Assembly (NCBI GenBank): GCA_003342895.1 | Contig: PTFA01000024.1 | Span: 1,382,932-1,446,931, forward strand | Source: Casuarius casuarius | Taxonomy: Eukaryota > Chordata > Aves > Casuariiformes > Casuariidae | Direction of reading: 5' to 3' | DNA length: 64,000 nucleotides | Part shown: positions 22,951-35,917 of the stretch, in pieces | Numbering within the stretch: position 1 is the first letter of the stretch | How the letters are laid out: every line of letters starts with the position of its first letter | Notes under the pieces: model-generated | Told to the model about the DNA's origin: nothing | The model's database searches: none | Seen by the model: the letters and a program-made list of their open reading frames with translations, nothing else | Position numbers and translations under genes: made by a program

Positions 22951-25900
22951 TGCCAGACCATGACTGGCCATACTTGAGCCCTTCTAACTTATTAGCACTG
23001 AGCTGATTATATGCTGAAAAATGTGCATTATCCACCTAAGCCAGCACTGAAACTCGCTGAATTCCACACTGTGATGTTAAAGCTTTTTGGTCTGTAATTG
23101 ATGAGTGGGAGTTCATGAAAGATGTCAAGTGTTACCTTTGTTTTACTGTGAGTCACCAGCGTTGTTGGCAAGCATAATAAAAGCAGAGGAATGCATTTAG
23201 CACCAAATATTGTACTTCTTGCAGTAAAAGACAGTAATCATGGGCATAGAGCTGTTGTACCGACTCTGCAGACGGATGCTCTAGCAATTTGATCTTTTTA
23301 CTGCTAAGCACTGTATCTCACTGTCTGGCACATCTATGTACATCTCACCTGGTCATGCCTTTGTTGGGGGACTTTTAGTATTACAAGTAATAGAAGTACA
23401 CTGAGTTTTCCACTTATGCCTGGATGAAGGTAGAAAAATCATATCCATAAATTTCAAAGTATCTGTGTGCCCAGAGGTACTGTCCCCATGTTTAGAGTGA
23501 GCAAACAGTGGCGGTTTCCTTGCTACAACAGAAAGTCATTCAAGGGACTGACTTCTTGAAAATATATTACACAGCTGAAAATGAGCCTACTTCTGCAGCA
23601 GTGTTTTAGCCTATAGTGTAACTGCATTGATGAGCTCTGCATGGGCAAATTGGAGGGATACATATGGTTTATGACAGTCTCTTATCTGAGTTTGATGTGA
23701 TTACAGCCACATAGGCCTGAACTGGCAAAAGTCCAGTATTTACAAGGCCTGGGCTCATCAGCTGTCCAAATGGCCAGGGAGGTTAAACCTACATAAGCAC
23801 CATTTCCCCCAATTCTCTATTTTTTTTCCTTTCCCTATGAGCTGAAATTGTGTCAGAGCGCCTTTGATTCCTGTAGCAGACTTGGATGATGGACTCCTTT
23901 ACACTCCTTTTAAAATCCCACTTATAATGAATGTCCTTCTACCACAAAGCCTGACCCAATTGTCTCCCTCTGAAAACTCAAAGCTCATGTAAAAGGACTA
24001 ATCAGTGATTCTGCGGGTGTTTTCCACTGAGTGTCAAGTCCTGAGCAGCTGACTGAGTGAGTTCAGTCTCTAATCAATGCCTTGCTCACCTATGGAGAGT
24101 CCAATAGGTGATAAAGCACTGAACATAAATCCTCTTCAGCCAGAGCATCAATATTTAAGAATATCAATGTTTAATGCTGTCATTTTAATTTCATTGTAAG
24201 CATTGATTTTTTTCAGGATGCAGGAACAAAATCAGAAACTAATTTAGCTAATGAGTTCAATTAAACTTTTCTTTTAAAACAGGCAATGAAAATAAATTGA
24301 TGCTATTAAACCATTCATTTTAAAAGGAAGAGGAAGGTACACTCAGAAGAAAAGGTGTTTTGATCAAATCACAGTCAACTGTCAGGGCATTTAGGGACAC
24401 ACACACGAGTTTAATTTTTTTTTAAACAAGCTACAAAGATTTGACATGAATGAATGAGATGATTAAAATCCCCACACTCTCTTTGCAGACACTGGAGCTG
24501 AGTTTCCAGTACAGCGATAGTAGTTAATCCCTAGTTACATCTATTTTAAAAGTCAATTTTAAACATATGTTCAGTGCTGATATATTTCTCCGTAGGTGGT
24601 TTTTTTTAACACCATCTGTAGTTTACAGCACTTCAGCCAATCTCCTATTGGGACATCAGTTCTCAAGCTTCTTGTCTTGGTTAGGAAATTAAAACTCAGA
24701 TGAACAGGTCAACATTCAGAAATTGTGTCTGGATCACCTTTAGCATAACAGAAGCCCAGGCGAAAGCAGCAGCTAGATAAGAAAAGACCAGGTGCAACCA
24801 CATTCTGCCTCATTATAGAAACAGGGAAAAAATTACTTCTGTTCCAAAGAACTGCAAAGACCTGTGTCTTTTAACTGTATACCAGAGGCCACATTTTTGC
24901 AGGTGTGACCCTAGCTATGCCCCTCAGACCAGTAATTATTTTTCTGGAGACAGGTAGCTCCTATCTGGGGAGGAAGGGAGTTAGCAGCCAGCTGGTCTTT
25001 GACTGTCCTCTTCCCATCTTCCCCTCTCTCTCCCTGCACCCAAAAGTTTTGGCATTTGTGTGAAGAGTTTAAGATATACTCGGACTCAATGGGGACCAAA
25101 AGGATGAGAAAAGATAGAGGCTGAAGCTTACAGATGGAGCTGCCAGTGGGTAAAGCTAAATTCTTGCAAAGGAGATGGCTGGGAAAGCAGGAGCTGCCCT
25201 CTCCTCTCTGCCTGCTGCCCCTCCGGCTTGGAGGTGAATGATGTTGAGTTGCAGGGACGTGCTGCAGAGGTAAAGCAGCTTCTGGGACAGACCTGAGCTT
25301 CCTTTTCCCCTGCCAGCTGGGGATGGGCCAAACCTGCTTCTGAGCCAAGAGCTGGACTACCAGAGGAGAAAGGTGGCTCCTCTGAGCTTCTGCACATCAG
25401 GGAGGGACTTTGCTGGAGTTCAAGAGTCAATGAGTTTGCAGGCGGGCTAGAGAGAAAGGGTGGTTACCTTCTGGAGGAGCCTAATGGGCTGGAAGCGGGG
25501 TATATGTGCACAGAGTAAGTGTGAGGAGAGGAAATACCAAAACCTGAGGGGAGAAGAAACCTTGAGAACCACTGTCTTAATGGAGAAAGAAACCTTCCAG
25601 ATGAATGAGAGCTGCAGATAGCAAAGATCTGAAAGTAGCTTTCAGTCCTAAATATTTTGAGCCTCTTTATTCTGTCTGTTAACCCAGATGGTGGTGAGCA
25701 GACCATTAATCAAGTTTTTGAGTATGAGTTCTGGATGTCTTTAAAGGTAGTGGACTTAGTGGACTAAAACTCTCCTTCATCTGAGCACTGCTTCAGCAAG
25801 TGCTTGCGAAGGTGGCTCAGCATCCAGCAAAACTGAGCCATGAATGACTCTTACCCAAAACAAACCACCACATGGCACATTTTCAGTAAGAGTTACAGTT

Positions 25901-26130
25901 TCTACCACATGTCTTCATTTTTACACTTTAACCGTTTGGTTACAGTGGCACATCCTTTTACTCAGAAGCCTTGGAGGAACGCTCCATACTTGAAATGCTG
26001 TGTTATAGTCCATAACTAGTGCTGGTTCCCACCCAGTTCCAGTGTTTAGGATTACTTCAAAAGAAAATTATCTGAAATACTTACAAGAATTGCATTTTTA
26101 AATAAAATCAGATAAAGACAGGGTAGAAAT
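22950..26130. other. Non-coding unique DNA
   Basis: Mostly AT-rich. The part at about 24.15-24.33 kb is dense in TAATT/ATTTAA words and could be a conserved element. A GC-richer purine-rich part at 24.95-25.55 kb yields open frames (145 codons at 24911-25348, minus) without any domain. Confidence 0.6.
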
Positions 26131-26195
26131 GATATATGACATATACACATACACACACGCATGTGTGTATATATATATATATATGTATGTATATA

Positions 26196-26226
<31 letters not shown>
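26131..26226. repeat. TA/TG/CA dinucleotide microsatellite
   Basis: Alternating purine-pyrimidine sequence runs from ATATGACATATACACATACA through blocks of (TA)n, (TATG)n and (GT)n to a final (TA)n. The mix of TA and TG/CA blocks is typical of a microsatellite that mutated from one motif to another. It is probably length-polymorphic. It ends about 370 bases before the solo LTR. Confidence 0.9.
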
Positions 26227-26594
26227 AAAAAGCTGGGGATTTCTCTTGCCTTGCTTGTACATGGTGGAACATTTTTAAGTGCCACAAAGCACCTGTGCTT
26301 TGCTTGAGTTTAGCATTGGATCTCTACCTGTGAAAGACTAGTGTCAGGGTATAAAGCTGGTGCCAAAATTAAATGGGCTCTGTTCACCTCAAAATTAAGT
26401 CCTCCATATCTCTCACACTATCTTCAGCAGGTGAAAGGTAAAATGCTGCTAAAGCTTCTCTAACCTGGCTTCAGCTCTTAGCTCTGCCATAAATTTCATA
26501 TGTGATCATGGGTTTCAAGGGGGGATGCACACGGATTGGTGGAAGAGTTTATCAGGACACTTCGAAAGACCTATTTTGGTACTATATGTACTGT

Positions 26595-26599
26595 CTTTT
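26595..26599. repeat. Left target-site duplication of the solo LTR (CTTTT)
   Basis: CTTTT sits directly before the TGTT end of the LTR and is repeated exactly after its AACA end. Five bases alone could match by chance, but together with the paired LTR termini the match supports a true integration duplication. Confidence 0.7.
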
Positions 26600-27324
26600 T
26601 GTTGTCCCCTCGCAGGTGATCAAGTCGAGGAGACACAGATCACAATGAATATTTATTAGAATACCTTTTATTAATTAAGCTGTTATTATTAGTAGAATCC
26701 AAGCTGTTATAATTAATAGCGGATAACTACTCACACAGCACACTCAATCTTTCCCTCCCGGAGTTCACTCCCACACACATATTTACGTGGCTGGAGCAAG
26801 AGCAGAGAGACCAACCCCGGCAGTTTACTCAGAAGTGGAGGGTCATCCTGACGCACCATGGCTTCTGCATAGGTGTGCACAACCCCCTCAGGCAGTCCCT
26901 ACATTCATCAGGTGTACATACAATCTTGGAGTCTTTGCCAGCATATAGCGGCCACCGCCTTCTTGGATGTGGTCTGAATTACACGAGCTGTTGTTGATGC
27001 CGGCGTGTGCTGGTGGCCTCGGACTCATTCAGATGGCTCTGGGTGTCCTGAGTTTATCAGTTCTTGCATCTTGCAGATGCAACAAGACCACCACTGGGAG
27101 ACTTTCACGCCCTCCTCTCAGCACACACTTTTCTTCTCTTTGGCCTGCTGTTTTTTCACATCTGATTCTCCATCCACACCCACAGGGAACTACAGGACTC
27201 TTTCACACACACCCACACAGGAGGGGCTTTTATTTACGTCTCAGCTCTAACCCAATTCATAAAGCTGTTCAAAACTCTGAAGACCTCTAAAAGGAAGTGA
27301 CACATGCTTTTATTCGAAGGAACA
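26600..27324 (-). mobile_element. Solo LTR of an endogenous retrovirus, probably ERVL-like
   Basis: A 725-bp block begins TGTTGTCCCC and ends GAAGGAACA, so its ends are the perfect inverted pair TGTT/AACA. It is flanked on both sides by the identical 5-bp word CTTTT (26595-26599 and 27325-27329), which fits a target-site duplication. On the minus strand two AATAAA signals lie at 26672-26667 and 26657-26652, about 50-70 bases before the end that reads GGGGACAACA. That is the usual R-U5 arrangement, so the LTR is transcribed leftward. The block is more GC-rich over most of its length than the AT-rich flanks. No gag, pol or env homology lies on either side, so it is a solo LTR left by recombination between two LTRs. 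A 5-bp duplication is typical of ERVL elements, which are common in birds; the family is inferred from this alone. Nothing suggests current activity. Confidence 0.8.
26677..26724. repeat. Two diverged 24-bp tandem copies inside the LTR
   Basis: The word AAGCTGTTAT starts at 26677 and again at 26701. The following 14 bases of each copy are similar (ATTAGTA against ATTAATA) but diverged. On the LTR's own strand the duplication lies just upstream of the two poly(A) signals, in the U3 or R part. LTRs often carry short tandem duplications in U3, where they can duplicate factor-binding sites. No specific site is recognised here. Confidence 0.55.
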
Positions 27325-27329
27325 CTTTT
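27325..27329. repeat. Right target-site duplication of the solo LTR (CTTTT)
   Basis: This is the exact copy of the left flank word, placed directly after the AACA terminus. Its integrity suggests the insertion is younger than the other repeats in the window. Confidence 0.7.
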
Positions 27330-30300
27330 CATTATAACTCCTTTTCTAGAAGTGGAATATGTCCTGAGGTGGAATGCTTGCTTTTACATCCTCTGGGGAA
27401 TAAGACTCCGTCTGTAATGGAAAAAAGGAGAGAAAGAGGAACTCTTTTGCAGTAGGAAACGAACAAAAATATTATGATTTTTTCCAATCCCTTTGGAAAA
27501 AGATATGAAATAAAATATGTAATGCAGAGTATGTTAGGTATTTCCAAAAATATTGTATACATTTTGCTTAGTTTCTTATAATAAATGTTGTTAAATGTAT
27601 TCATAAGAGCATAAATTTTCTCTAAAGACATTTTTTCCATTTAGAGTTTTCTCTTATATCACATAAGAAATAAAAAGATCCTTCACAAAACTAAGAGGAG
27701 GTCACTTTGTGGATTGTTTCTGACTATATGGAGCAATTTATTAGGGCTATTTAGCAATAAAATTCTGAGATCATCTTGGTTTTTTGTGTGGAGGCATGTG
27801 TAAACTTGACAATTTCTGCTTATTTTAAGGTTTTCTTCCTTTGCTGAAGTGCTTCATTAACTTAGGCAGTACAGTACATAGTAGGGTCAGTAGAAGACAA
27901 GCTATATATTCCAGCATGCAGGGCTCAGAGCAAAAGCAATGAAAAAGGAGCTTGTGCACTTTCCACCTGTGATTACCTGGGACTCATGCTGCACTGGAAG
28001 GAAAAGGCACTTGAGAAGATAGGAATAAAATGACCTATAGCTCATATATGGCAGGGAGCTCGCATATATGAGCCAAAGTCCTAAGCCAAGTCAGGAAGTT
28101 TTACTGGAAAAAAAGTAGAGAGAATTTGATATGCAGTTAACTAAGGCACCTAAGGCAATGCAAAGCTGAAAAACAGGTTTGATTTTTTTTCACTATTTTG
28201 CCTCAACTTTCACTTGCAGTCCATCCAATTTCTGAGCACTCTGGCAATCAGAGTCCCTGTAAAAATATGCTCTTTGTAAATCAAAGATATTTGATTGTAA
28301 TGGCAAGCCTACCCATTTATTATCTGTTTGTGATCCTGGAGCTTCCCTAGACTGTACCTGTGGTTGGTCTGACTCTGCCTGCTCCTTCCCCCATTTGCAG
28401 TCCCCAGCTGCTCATGGAGCGGAGGGCAGTAACCTCACCCCGAGCCTGCAAGGCCCAGCTGTTCTGAGAAGGGGATTTCTTCTGAACACATTGGGTTTGT
28501 TTAGGAAACCACCAAGGCAACCAACACACATCCTTCCTGAAGGACAGGTGGGAATGTAAAGCTTTAGAAATATGAAAGCTTCACGCATGGAGCCAATGCC
28601 AGCAACGTCTACGCTCACCATCCAGTCATTTTAGCTATGAGGATGAGAAGCCTTTGCTGTCCTAATGTGGAGGTGGGGGACCTCCAAAGTTAGTCTTTGG
28701 AGCCTTCCTCTCACACTTTGCTTTCCTCTCTGCTCCTCTACTCCCCCTGTTGCATCTGCTCAGAGTAGCCAGTTCGCCTGGCCCCATAGCAAAGCTGCTG
28801 GGATGCAGACCGAATCAGTGGTTAGCCAGGACCAGGACCTGTTTCTGTGCCCACAGGAGCCGTAGGTGCTGCCACCTCTGAAACCAGAAAGATTTAGTGC
28901 TTCACATCTTCAGTATATATGGTGCTACAGAAATGAGACAAAGAACAGGTTTAATTTTTAACATGCAAAAGGGAGCTTTTAGATGTAAAAAACTGAGTTC
29001 CCTCAGAACACCAGAATAATGTTTGAGTCAGCCATCCTGACTGTTGAATTTCAGTGGAGACTTGCTCTTCCAAAATGAGGCATTTCTAGTAGTATCTTAT
29101 CACATATGAGTGGTTATAAGAACAAAAAGACTGGAAATCTTCATGGATGGATCTTTTTCGTGGTGGACAAATGGACAATGGACATGTTTTTTTCCATCCA
29201 AATGCAGTCATGTGGAAAAGAGATACCCATGATTAACAATAATGTATCAAATTAATTTAGGAAATCATTAGTGACTTGAAAGTGTGACTCATATTAATGC
29301 CTAGGAACCACTGTCAGAGCAGAATACCAGCATCTTAAAAAGCAAGGATTTCAAAAATGTACTTATCTGCACTGGGCAATCTCCCTCAGGTTTTCACACG
29401 TGTAATTTTAAAGTACATGAAAAGTTTCCTCCAAATAATTGGAGGAAAAGAATTTATGAAACTATATACAGAGAGGCAGAGATAGTTTTACAGTGAAAGA
29501 AAGAACAAGACTACCCAGAGAATCCTATTATGAAAGCTAGAATGGGACTGTAAGTTTGACTGAGTGTTGAGTGGCAACAAGCGGATACATTAATCTGACA
29601 AATTAGCAATAATTAATGCACAGTGCATCCAGTCATGGAGGTCCTGATTAACAAAACTCTTGCTCACATGCTTAAGTTTAAGAAATAAAGAATATGTAAA
29701 GTAAGTACATATGAAGAAAATACAAAGAAGTATAAAAAATCCTGCCAAGATGACTGGAAATACCGAAATGCTTATGGTGCTTTCCAATAACATCATGGGT
29801 TGGGCTGAAGTACTTTATTCATTTGCTTAAGGTTAAGCACATGCTTTAGTTCTTTGCCAAATGGAGGCCTAAAGAGTATTGATTCAATATTTATGGGAGC
29901 TTAAAAACTACTCTCTGTGTGACACACATACCCATGTACCTGTTTCTCCTTTTTCCCTCCTTGCAACTACAGTGACAGCCTCCATGAGCTCTGTGTCTGA
30001 GGACCCACCGCCTGACCACAGTTAACTGACCGGGATCATCAGCTCATCCTAGGTTTTTATTCATCCCCAGAAGTACCGTGCACCTCAATTGCTATCGATA
30101 AGTAGTCCCCAGGATCACTGATGCATGGGTGGTGGTGAGTTTTACAGCCACTGCCAAGCATTACAGTAGATAATATTACTAAGAGCCATTATTTTCTTTT
30201 TAATAGCTTGCTCAATATTTTATCACAATGAAAAGGTTCACCACTCGGCAATAAGAAGATATAATTAACTCTTGTTACCACCGTGACACAGATTGTAAGT

Positions 30301-33300
30301 ACTATGCAACATCCATACGTTTCTACGCAACAAAAACATCTAGAAATTTAAGTTGGATGAAGTACTGTTTCTATCTGTGATAGCATTAACCAGAAGTCCT
30401 GGAAGATGTATTCCAGATGTGTTATGCTAATAACATTATTTTATAAGAGTGCAGACAGATTTTAGGTGCAACACCCTGGTTAAGCAGTTTGCAATCTCTA
30501 TGAAGCGTCTTTTTTTTCTTTCCATTTGAATTAATGATTCTTTGATCTTAGCGTTAGTTTCTCAGGGTTGTCATAGATCACGAGAAAGTGATCATTCACT
30601 GGCAAGTGACCATTTACTCATTTAGTTTTCCGCGTCTCTATGCATTCATGCTGATTCAAAGGAAATGCAGTGAATGCTTTCAGTGGCATCTGAGTAGTCT
30701 CAGTGTGGATTATTTATAGCTTAACATAGTGATCAATGCTGTTTATATAGACTCCTAAATTTCACACATAAATGTACACATACATACATGAAGTGCATAA
30801 TTTTATATATGTTTGTTATTTAGATGTGTGTGCACAAGTACACTGTTGCACATTCTAATATTAAAAATGTATAATAAAGTTGAAGAATGTAAAGGCTGAC
30901 AATTCTTGTTTATATTTCATTTGATGCTGATGGGAGGATGAGCATGACTTTTCCTTTTAGTTTGTATTTATCCCCAAAGCATATTGAATAGACAGTTTCC
31001 CTTCATTTCTACTTTGAATGTGTCTAGTGCCCTCAAGTGAAACCACTGACTCATATGCCTTCAAAAGCCTCTGGTGATCTTTAATTCAGGAAACTAGATG
31101 TAAGAGAAAATACTTGGCTTTGCTCTCTTGGAGCAAATTAAAGTAAAAATCGTCTGCCATAGGACCGTCTGCTCATAGCACATTCCAAGACCTGACTTTC
31201 TTTTTACTGGTTGGCCTGCAATATTTTGTAGCTGAGTGTTTTTCCCTACATCTACTCCATGGAATTAGAGCAAAGCTGCTATACGTTACAGACCATGTCA
31301 AACACACCTCGGATGTGGCTGCTACAAAGCACTTCTGCAGGAAAGCCAGACAGACCACGTCTTCCAAGTCATGCTTGATTTCTTTGATTTCCACCACTCG
31401 TTTCCCAGACCTTTGCCAGAACTGGGAAACTGAAATATGCATTTCATATTCTAAGATTACTCTAAGAGAAAAATAATTGACAAGAGTTGAAAAAAATGCA
31501 TTATTATTTTTTGTACAACAAAAAATTTATTCACTTCCTATTTTTATACCAGTTGCAATAGCACGGTGGTTTTAGTGTTACGGTGACCTGTGGTTCTCAG
31601 TTTGTCCTGCTCTCTTGTGTATGAGAAAGAGAGATAAACAAGGAACTACCAAGAATTATCCTTTATTCAAATTTTTTTTTCCCATCATTCTGATGGAAGT
31701 CTTGTTGCAATGTTAAAACCAGGATTGGAAGGAGCTTTTCCATGCAAATACTACACCACTTCCTACTTAATGGTAGCAGCAGCGTCTTTCCCTCTCCTAC
31801 TTAGATCAGCAATACAGAGGTGCCAATTAAAACGAATTCTCCTCCTAAGACTAAAACAGCCTGAATATCCCATCTCATGTATTATCTAATAAAAGTTTGT
31901 TAAAGAAAGATTTAAATTTGGATTCTAAAAAAGCTTTGAATTTCTTATTTAGTTTTTCTTTGGGGGAGAGGGAGTTTTCTTTACAGATATCTCTTTAACT
32001 TTACTACCTAGATAGCCATGCATGTACGAGTTATTTCTTTAGGGAGAGGCAGTAGAAAACTCAGTATTTTTGCTCATTAATTTTAATTCAATTAATAGAA
32101 ACCAGATACTAGGTTTGAATCATTTCTCCTGCCTTTCATCATGAAGACAGCTGAAGATTGGCCATTATATGTTTTGTATGCATAGACAGGAATGCCTAAA
32201 AATAGCTTCAGCAGAGAAACATCATTTTAAAACCTTATTTCTTCCAGGCTATATTTATTTATTGGATAGCAACCCTCTCTGTAGAGTAGCTTGCTGGAAT
32301 AAAATATACAGATTCTATGTGCCCTAAAAGAAGACTGACAAAAATGAATCTCTGTTGGTTCTGCCAGTGTATAAATACTGCAGTATGCAGCCCATGACCT
32401 AAAACTTACAGCTTAAATACTCAGGAAAGACACAGAATTGCAGAGTGTAAATAGAATAATCAGCATGTTCATGGAAAACCTGTTAATTCCAATTTCTTCT
32501 GTACATTTACTCTTTCTACTCAAATAATACCTTCATTTTCTTTCCTTTCTTTCCTCCCTCAAGATTTAGTGCTGAGAAAATCTAAGGTTTTGTCTTAAAA
32601 TATTGTGCGAGTGGGACTTACGTTGCCTAACTTCAGACATTGACAATCAAGATGTTGACAGCTGGCCTAGACACCCCAGCTCCCTTAATGCTCAAGGGAG
32701 GGAAATAGGCACACTTCAGGGGGCAATTCATTAGCCCTATTTTAAGCATTGCTGAGTGGATCAGACATTCACATCCGTGAGAGTTTTTCTCCAGAGGGAA
32801 CCCAGATGACTAGTTCAGATGGGGACGCCTGTACTGAATTTGGTTATTTTTCTCTGTAGGCATCTGCTGCTGTGAAAATCCCCAGGTGGGAGTCCAGGAG
32901 AGGGGGACCTTCGGTCTGGTGCAAAATGGTGATACCTATATTCTGAGTGGCTCCTACCTTTCCTGCCTGCTCTAAAACATTGGCAACCTGTCGTCTGCTC
33001 CTAGGCAGGGAGCACAGGAAGGGGCTCACCCAGAGGCACAGCCGACTGCACCGGCCGTTTGTCTGTTTTCTGCTAGCTAACAATTTGGAGTGAGAGAGGA
33101 TTAGCTAAAAAGAGAGACAGGGAAGGCAGAGGAGGGAGCGGAACTGTGGGAGAGAAGCAAGTTACTAGTGTCGACCTCGTACCTTTCCCTAGAAATTCAG
33201 ACCTGTTGTGTTTGTCTCCCTGGGCAGAAGTGCCTTGAGCATCAGTGAAGAAATTACAAAATAAATAATAAAACAGCTGGAAACACCTATGAAACAGCTG

Positions 33301-35917
33301 CAATGACAACAGTGGAAAAGAGCTGTTTTGGAAATGCAGTGGAAAACCTTGCATTACATTGCTAAATCTAGGAGAACATTTCTGTGAAGACTAAAGCCCT
33401 GATAACTCCCCCCAGTTGCATAATCACATCCTTCCCTTCACTTATTCTTATTACAGAAGGTATGGATTTGATTATTCTGTCAGCAAATACCCTACATCCT
33501 TGAAATGGATGAGTGTGACATGTTTTGAAATACGGAAAATGCCAATAGGTTAAACATAATTCGCCTAAAGCTAATAAAAAGAACAAAAATCATTTACATA
33601 TTAATCACAGAGTTCTAACCTGCCAGAAGACAGCAGGGAAATTGGTCTCTCACAAGTACTTACTGAGAAAGTAGGCTGAAGACTGAATTGAACTCAAAGA
33701 CAGGACATGGCATGACTTTCATCATATGCAGCCTGAATTTAAAAGCCACCAATTTGGTAGGGAGAAATCCATTAGCCACAGCACATCAGCCCTTGCCCAG
33801 TTACATGGACACTCCATAGCTGCCATGAAGAAATTCACATTGTCCGAAACAAAGAGCTACTTATAAGCTGGTATATATAATAAATCCCGTATCACTTCAG
33901 TGAGACTGGCATACGCTACGGTCATTTTAAAAACAAATAGATAAATTATAGGGTGAGAGGTTAAAGTGCAATTCAGAAATACTAGTTTATCTTGTTCCTG
34001 AACTTAATGATTATTGTACAGTTTATTATAAATGCTCTCAAAATAGTTGTCAACAGTTCTGGTATTGGACATTGTCCTGGACCCTGGATACTGTATTTGT
34101 GCATGTGTGTGCACATGTGTGTACGTACAGTGGAAAAAGGATGAGCTTAAATTAATGACTGCTTCTGAAATTAAGATTCCCATGGAGGTTAATTACAGCA
34201 TCCCATTACTAGGAAGCAGGTAGAACGCATGGAGGCATACACCAAAATGCTGTTATTTCACCAATATAAAATACTATATGCAGTGCATACCTCTTCACAT
34301 TATTTAGGCTTGACAGCAGGGAGATTCTGTCTATCAGCAGAATATTAATTATGTCATCATTTCAGAAAAAAGGAAGAGTCCTTGGCTCACAGAAGGCAAA
34401 ATCTGAAAAGCTGGTGATGACATCTTCCCTCTTTGGATTCACCTAATNTCAGCTTTTTTTAACCAGTTCCTATCCTTGGAAAGTCATTCACGTAAGCAGA
34501 ATTTCTAAAGGCTCCGCAGCGTTACGTCATGTGCTCTCACAAGTTTATAAAACTTGCTAGAGCTTTTAACTGAAGCTTTCCATGTGGGTTCAGAGTCTCA
34601 AACAACCTGGCCACTCATTTTTTAAGTTCTATTGAGAGTGGNCTGGCTGTTTCTGAGAGCAGGGTGGATAAAATAGGGACATTTACTTATTTCAAGGGGA
34701 AAAAAGAGATGATGGTGGCTTCTTTAACGTGGTTCCATGCCTTGTAGGACACTGAAATTAGCACAACAACAAGAATACACCTAATTTTAATGCTTACCTT
34801 TTCTATGTGGTCATCACTACCCTTTTTGATAGAAGTATGACTCCAGTCATCTTTGAAATGAAACTCTCTTAACAAAAGAAAGCAATAGTCAGCCAAGGAA
34901 AAGCAAGTCTACCTTTTTTTTCCTTTGCATAAGCATGTATTACATGAACCAGTGCTATTGAGGTAGCTGCAGTCAGTACAGAGAGAAGCAAAGAAGATGC
35001 TTAGAGGAGGAAAACCCTACAAAAAATCCAATATCTTTAGCATTAATAAACAGTCCCCCTGGTATAAACAATGCACAAAGGTATAAAGTAGAGCTCTCAC
35101 TTTATCCTGGCTAATATAACCAGTCATTTTTTATCCATCTCAGAGACTTAGCTGCCCACAGAGCTGGCCTTTTCATGTGAATGCCAAACATTCGTAGTCA
35201 AGACCTATGATACATGCAACATACATTTTAATTTCAAGCAAACTTTTGCGGCACATCTAACATTGCCCCAGGTCTTCCCACAGTAATGAAGAGACATTCA
35301 AAAACATTTTTAAGAACAGAAACACAATCCCAATGACTCCTTCTTTCCTGGTACTGCTTCACCTGATAAAGGACAAGGAAGGGGAAAAGGCAGTCTGGAC
35401 GGCTGATTTAGTTGTTATCACGTGCAGGAGTAGGCTGGGACTCCACATATAAAGGAAAAAGATTTTACAAAGTGTACAGACATCAACACATACAGATGGG
35501 CTAGAAAATAACATGTATTTCCTTTGTTACTTGCAGAATGCGTAAGGAAGTGTGTGTATTGTCAGAGTGAGAAGGTCAGAGGGGACTGCTTCAGACCCAC
35601 TTGTTCTGTGACGGTATGTAGTTTGCAGGAAGGGACTAAATTAAAGAACTCCAGGTTTATTAAGGACTCGTCATGCTGAGGAGTGTCACACTCCTGCCTC
35701 CCTGTGTGGCCTTTAATTTTGAACTATAATACCAGATAGGTCAAGTTATTTGTGTAGTTGCCATAATGAGAATAGCCATTGCTTCAGGCACTAGTGACAT
35801 AGACCACTATCGGCCAGGATGTGCTTCATCTAGCCAAATTATGTTTGCCTTATGCTGCATAAAATCCCATTGAAATAATTAACTGAGCATGAGCCAGGTC
35901 AGTGACTTTGGCTAAAA
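27330..35917. other. Long AT-rich non-coding stretch
   Basis: Over 8 kb of unique DNA with dense stops. The only open frames of note, 102 codons at 27332-27640 and 93 codons at 33073-33354 (both minus), show nothing recognisable. It contains the hairpin at 28.04 kb and two unresolved bases (34448 and 34642). A stretch at 32.60-32.85 kb looks repeat-like (TTGCCTAACTTCAGAC, AAATAGGCACACTT) but I cannot name a family. Confidence 0.65.
28040..28073. repeat. Perfect 11-bp inverted repeat with 12-base spacer
   Basis: GCTCATATATG at 28040-28050 is matched exactly in reverse complement by CATATATGAGC at 28063-28073, with GCAGGGAGCTCG between. It could form a hairpin in DNA or RNA. It is not the terminus of any transposon I recognise, and no target-site duplication borders it. 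Confidence 0.85.

Noticed and set aside
23465..23560. Possible MIR fragment (TGTCCCCATGTTTAGAGTGA)
   Set aside because: Only one short block resembles the MIR core; order and flanking landmarks are missing.
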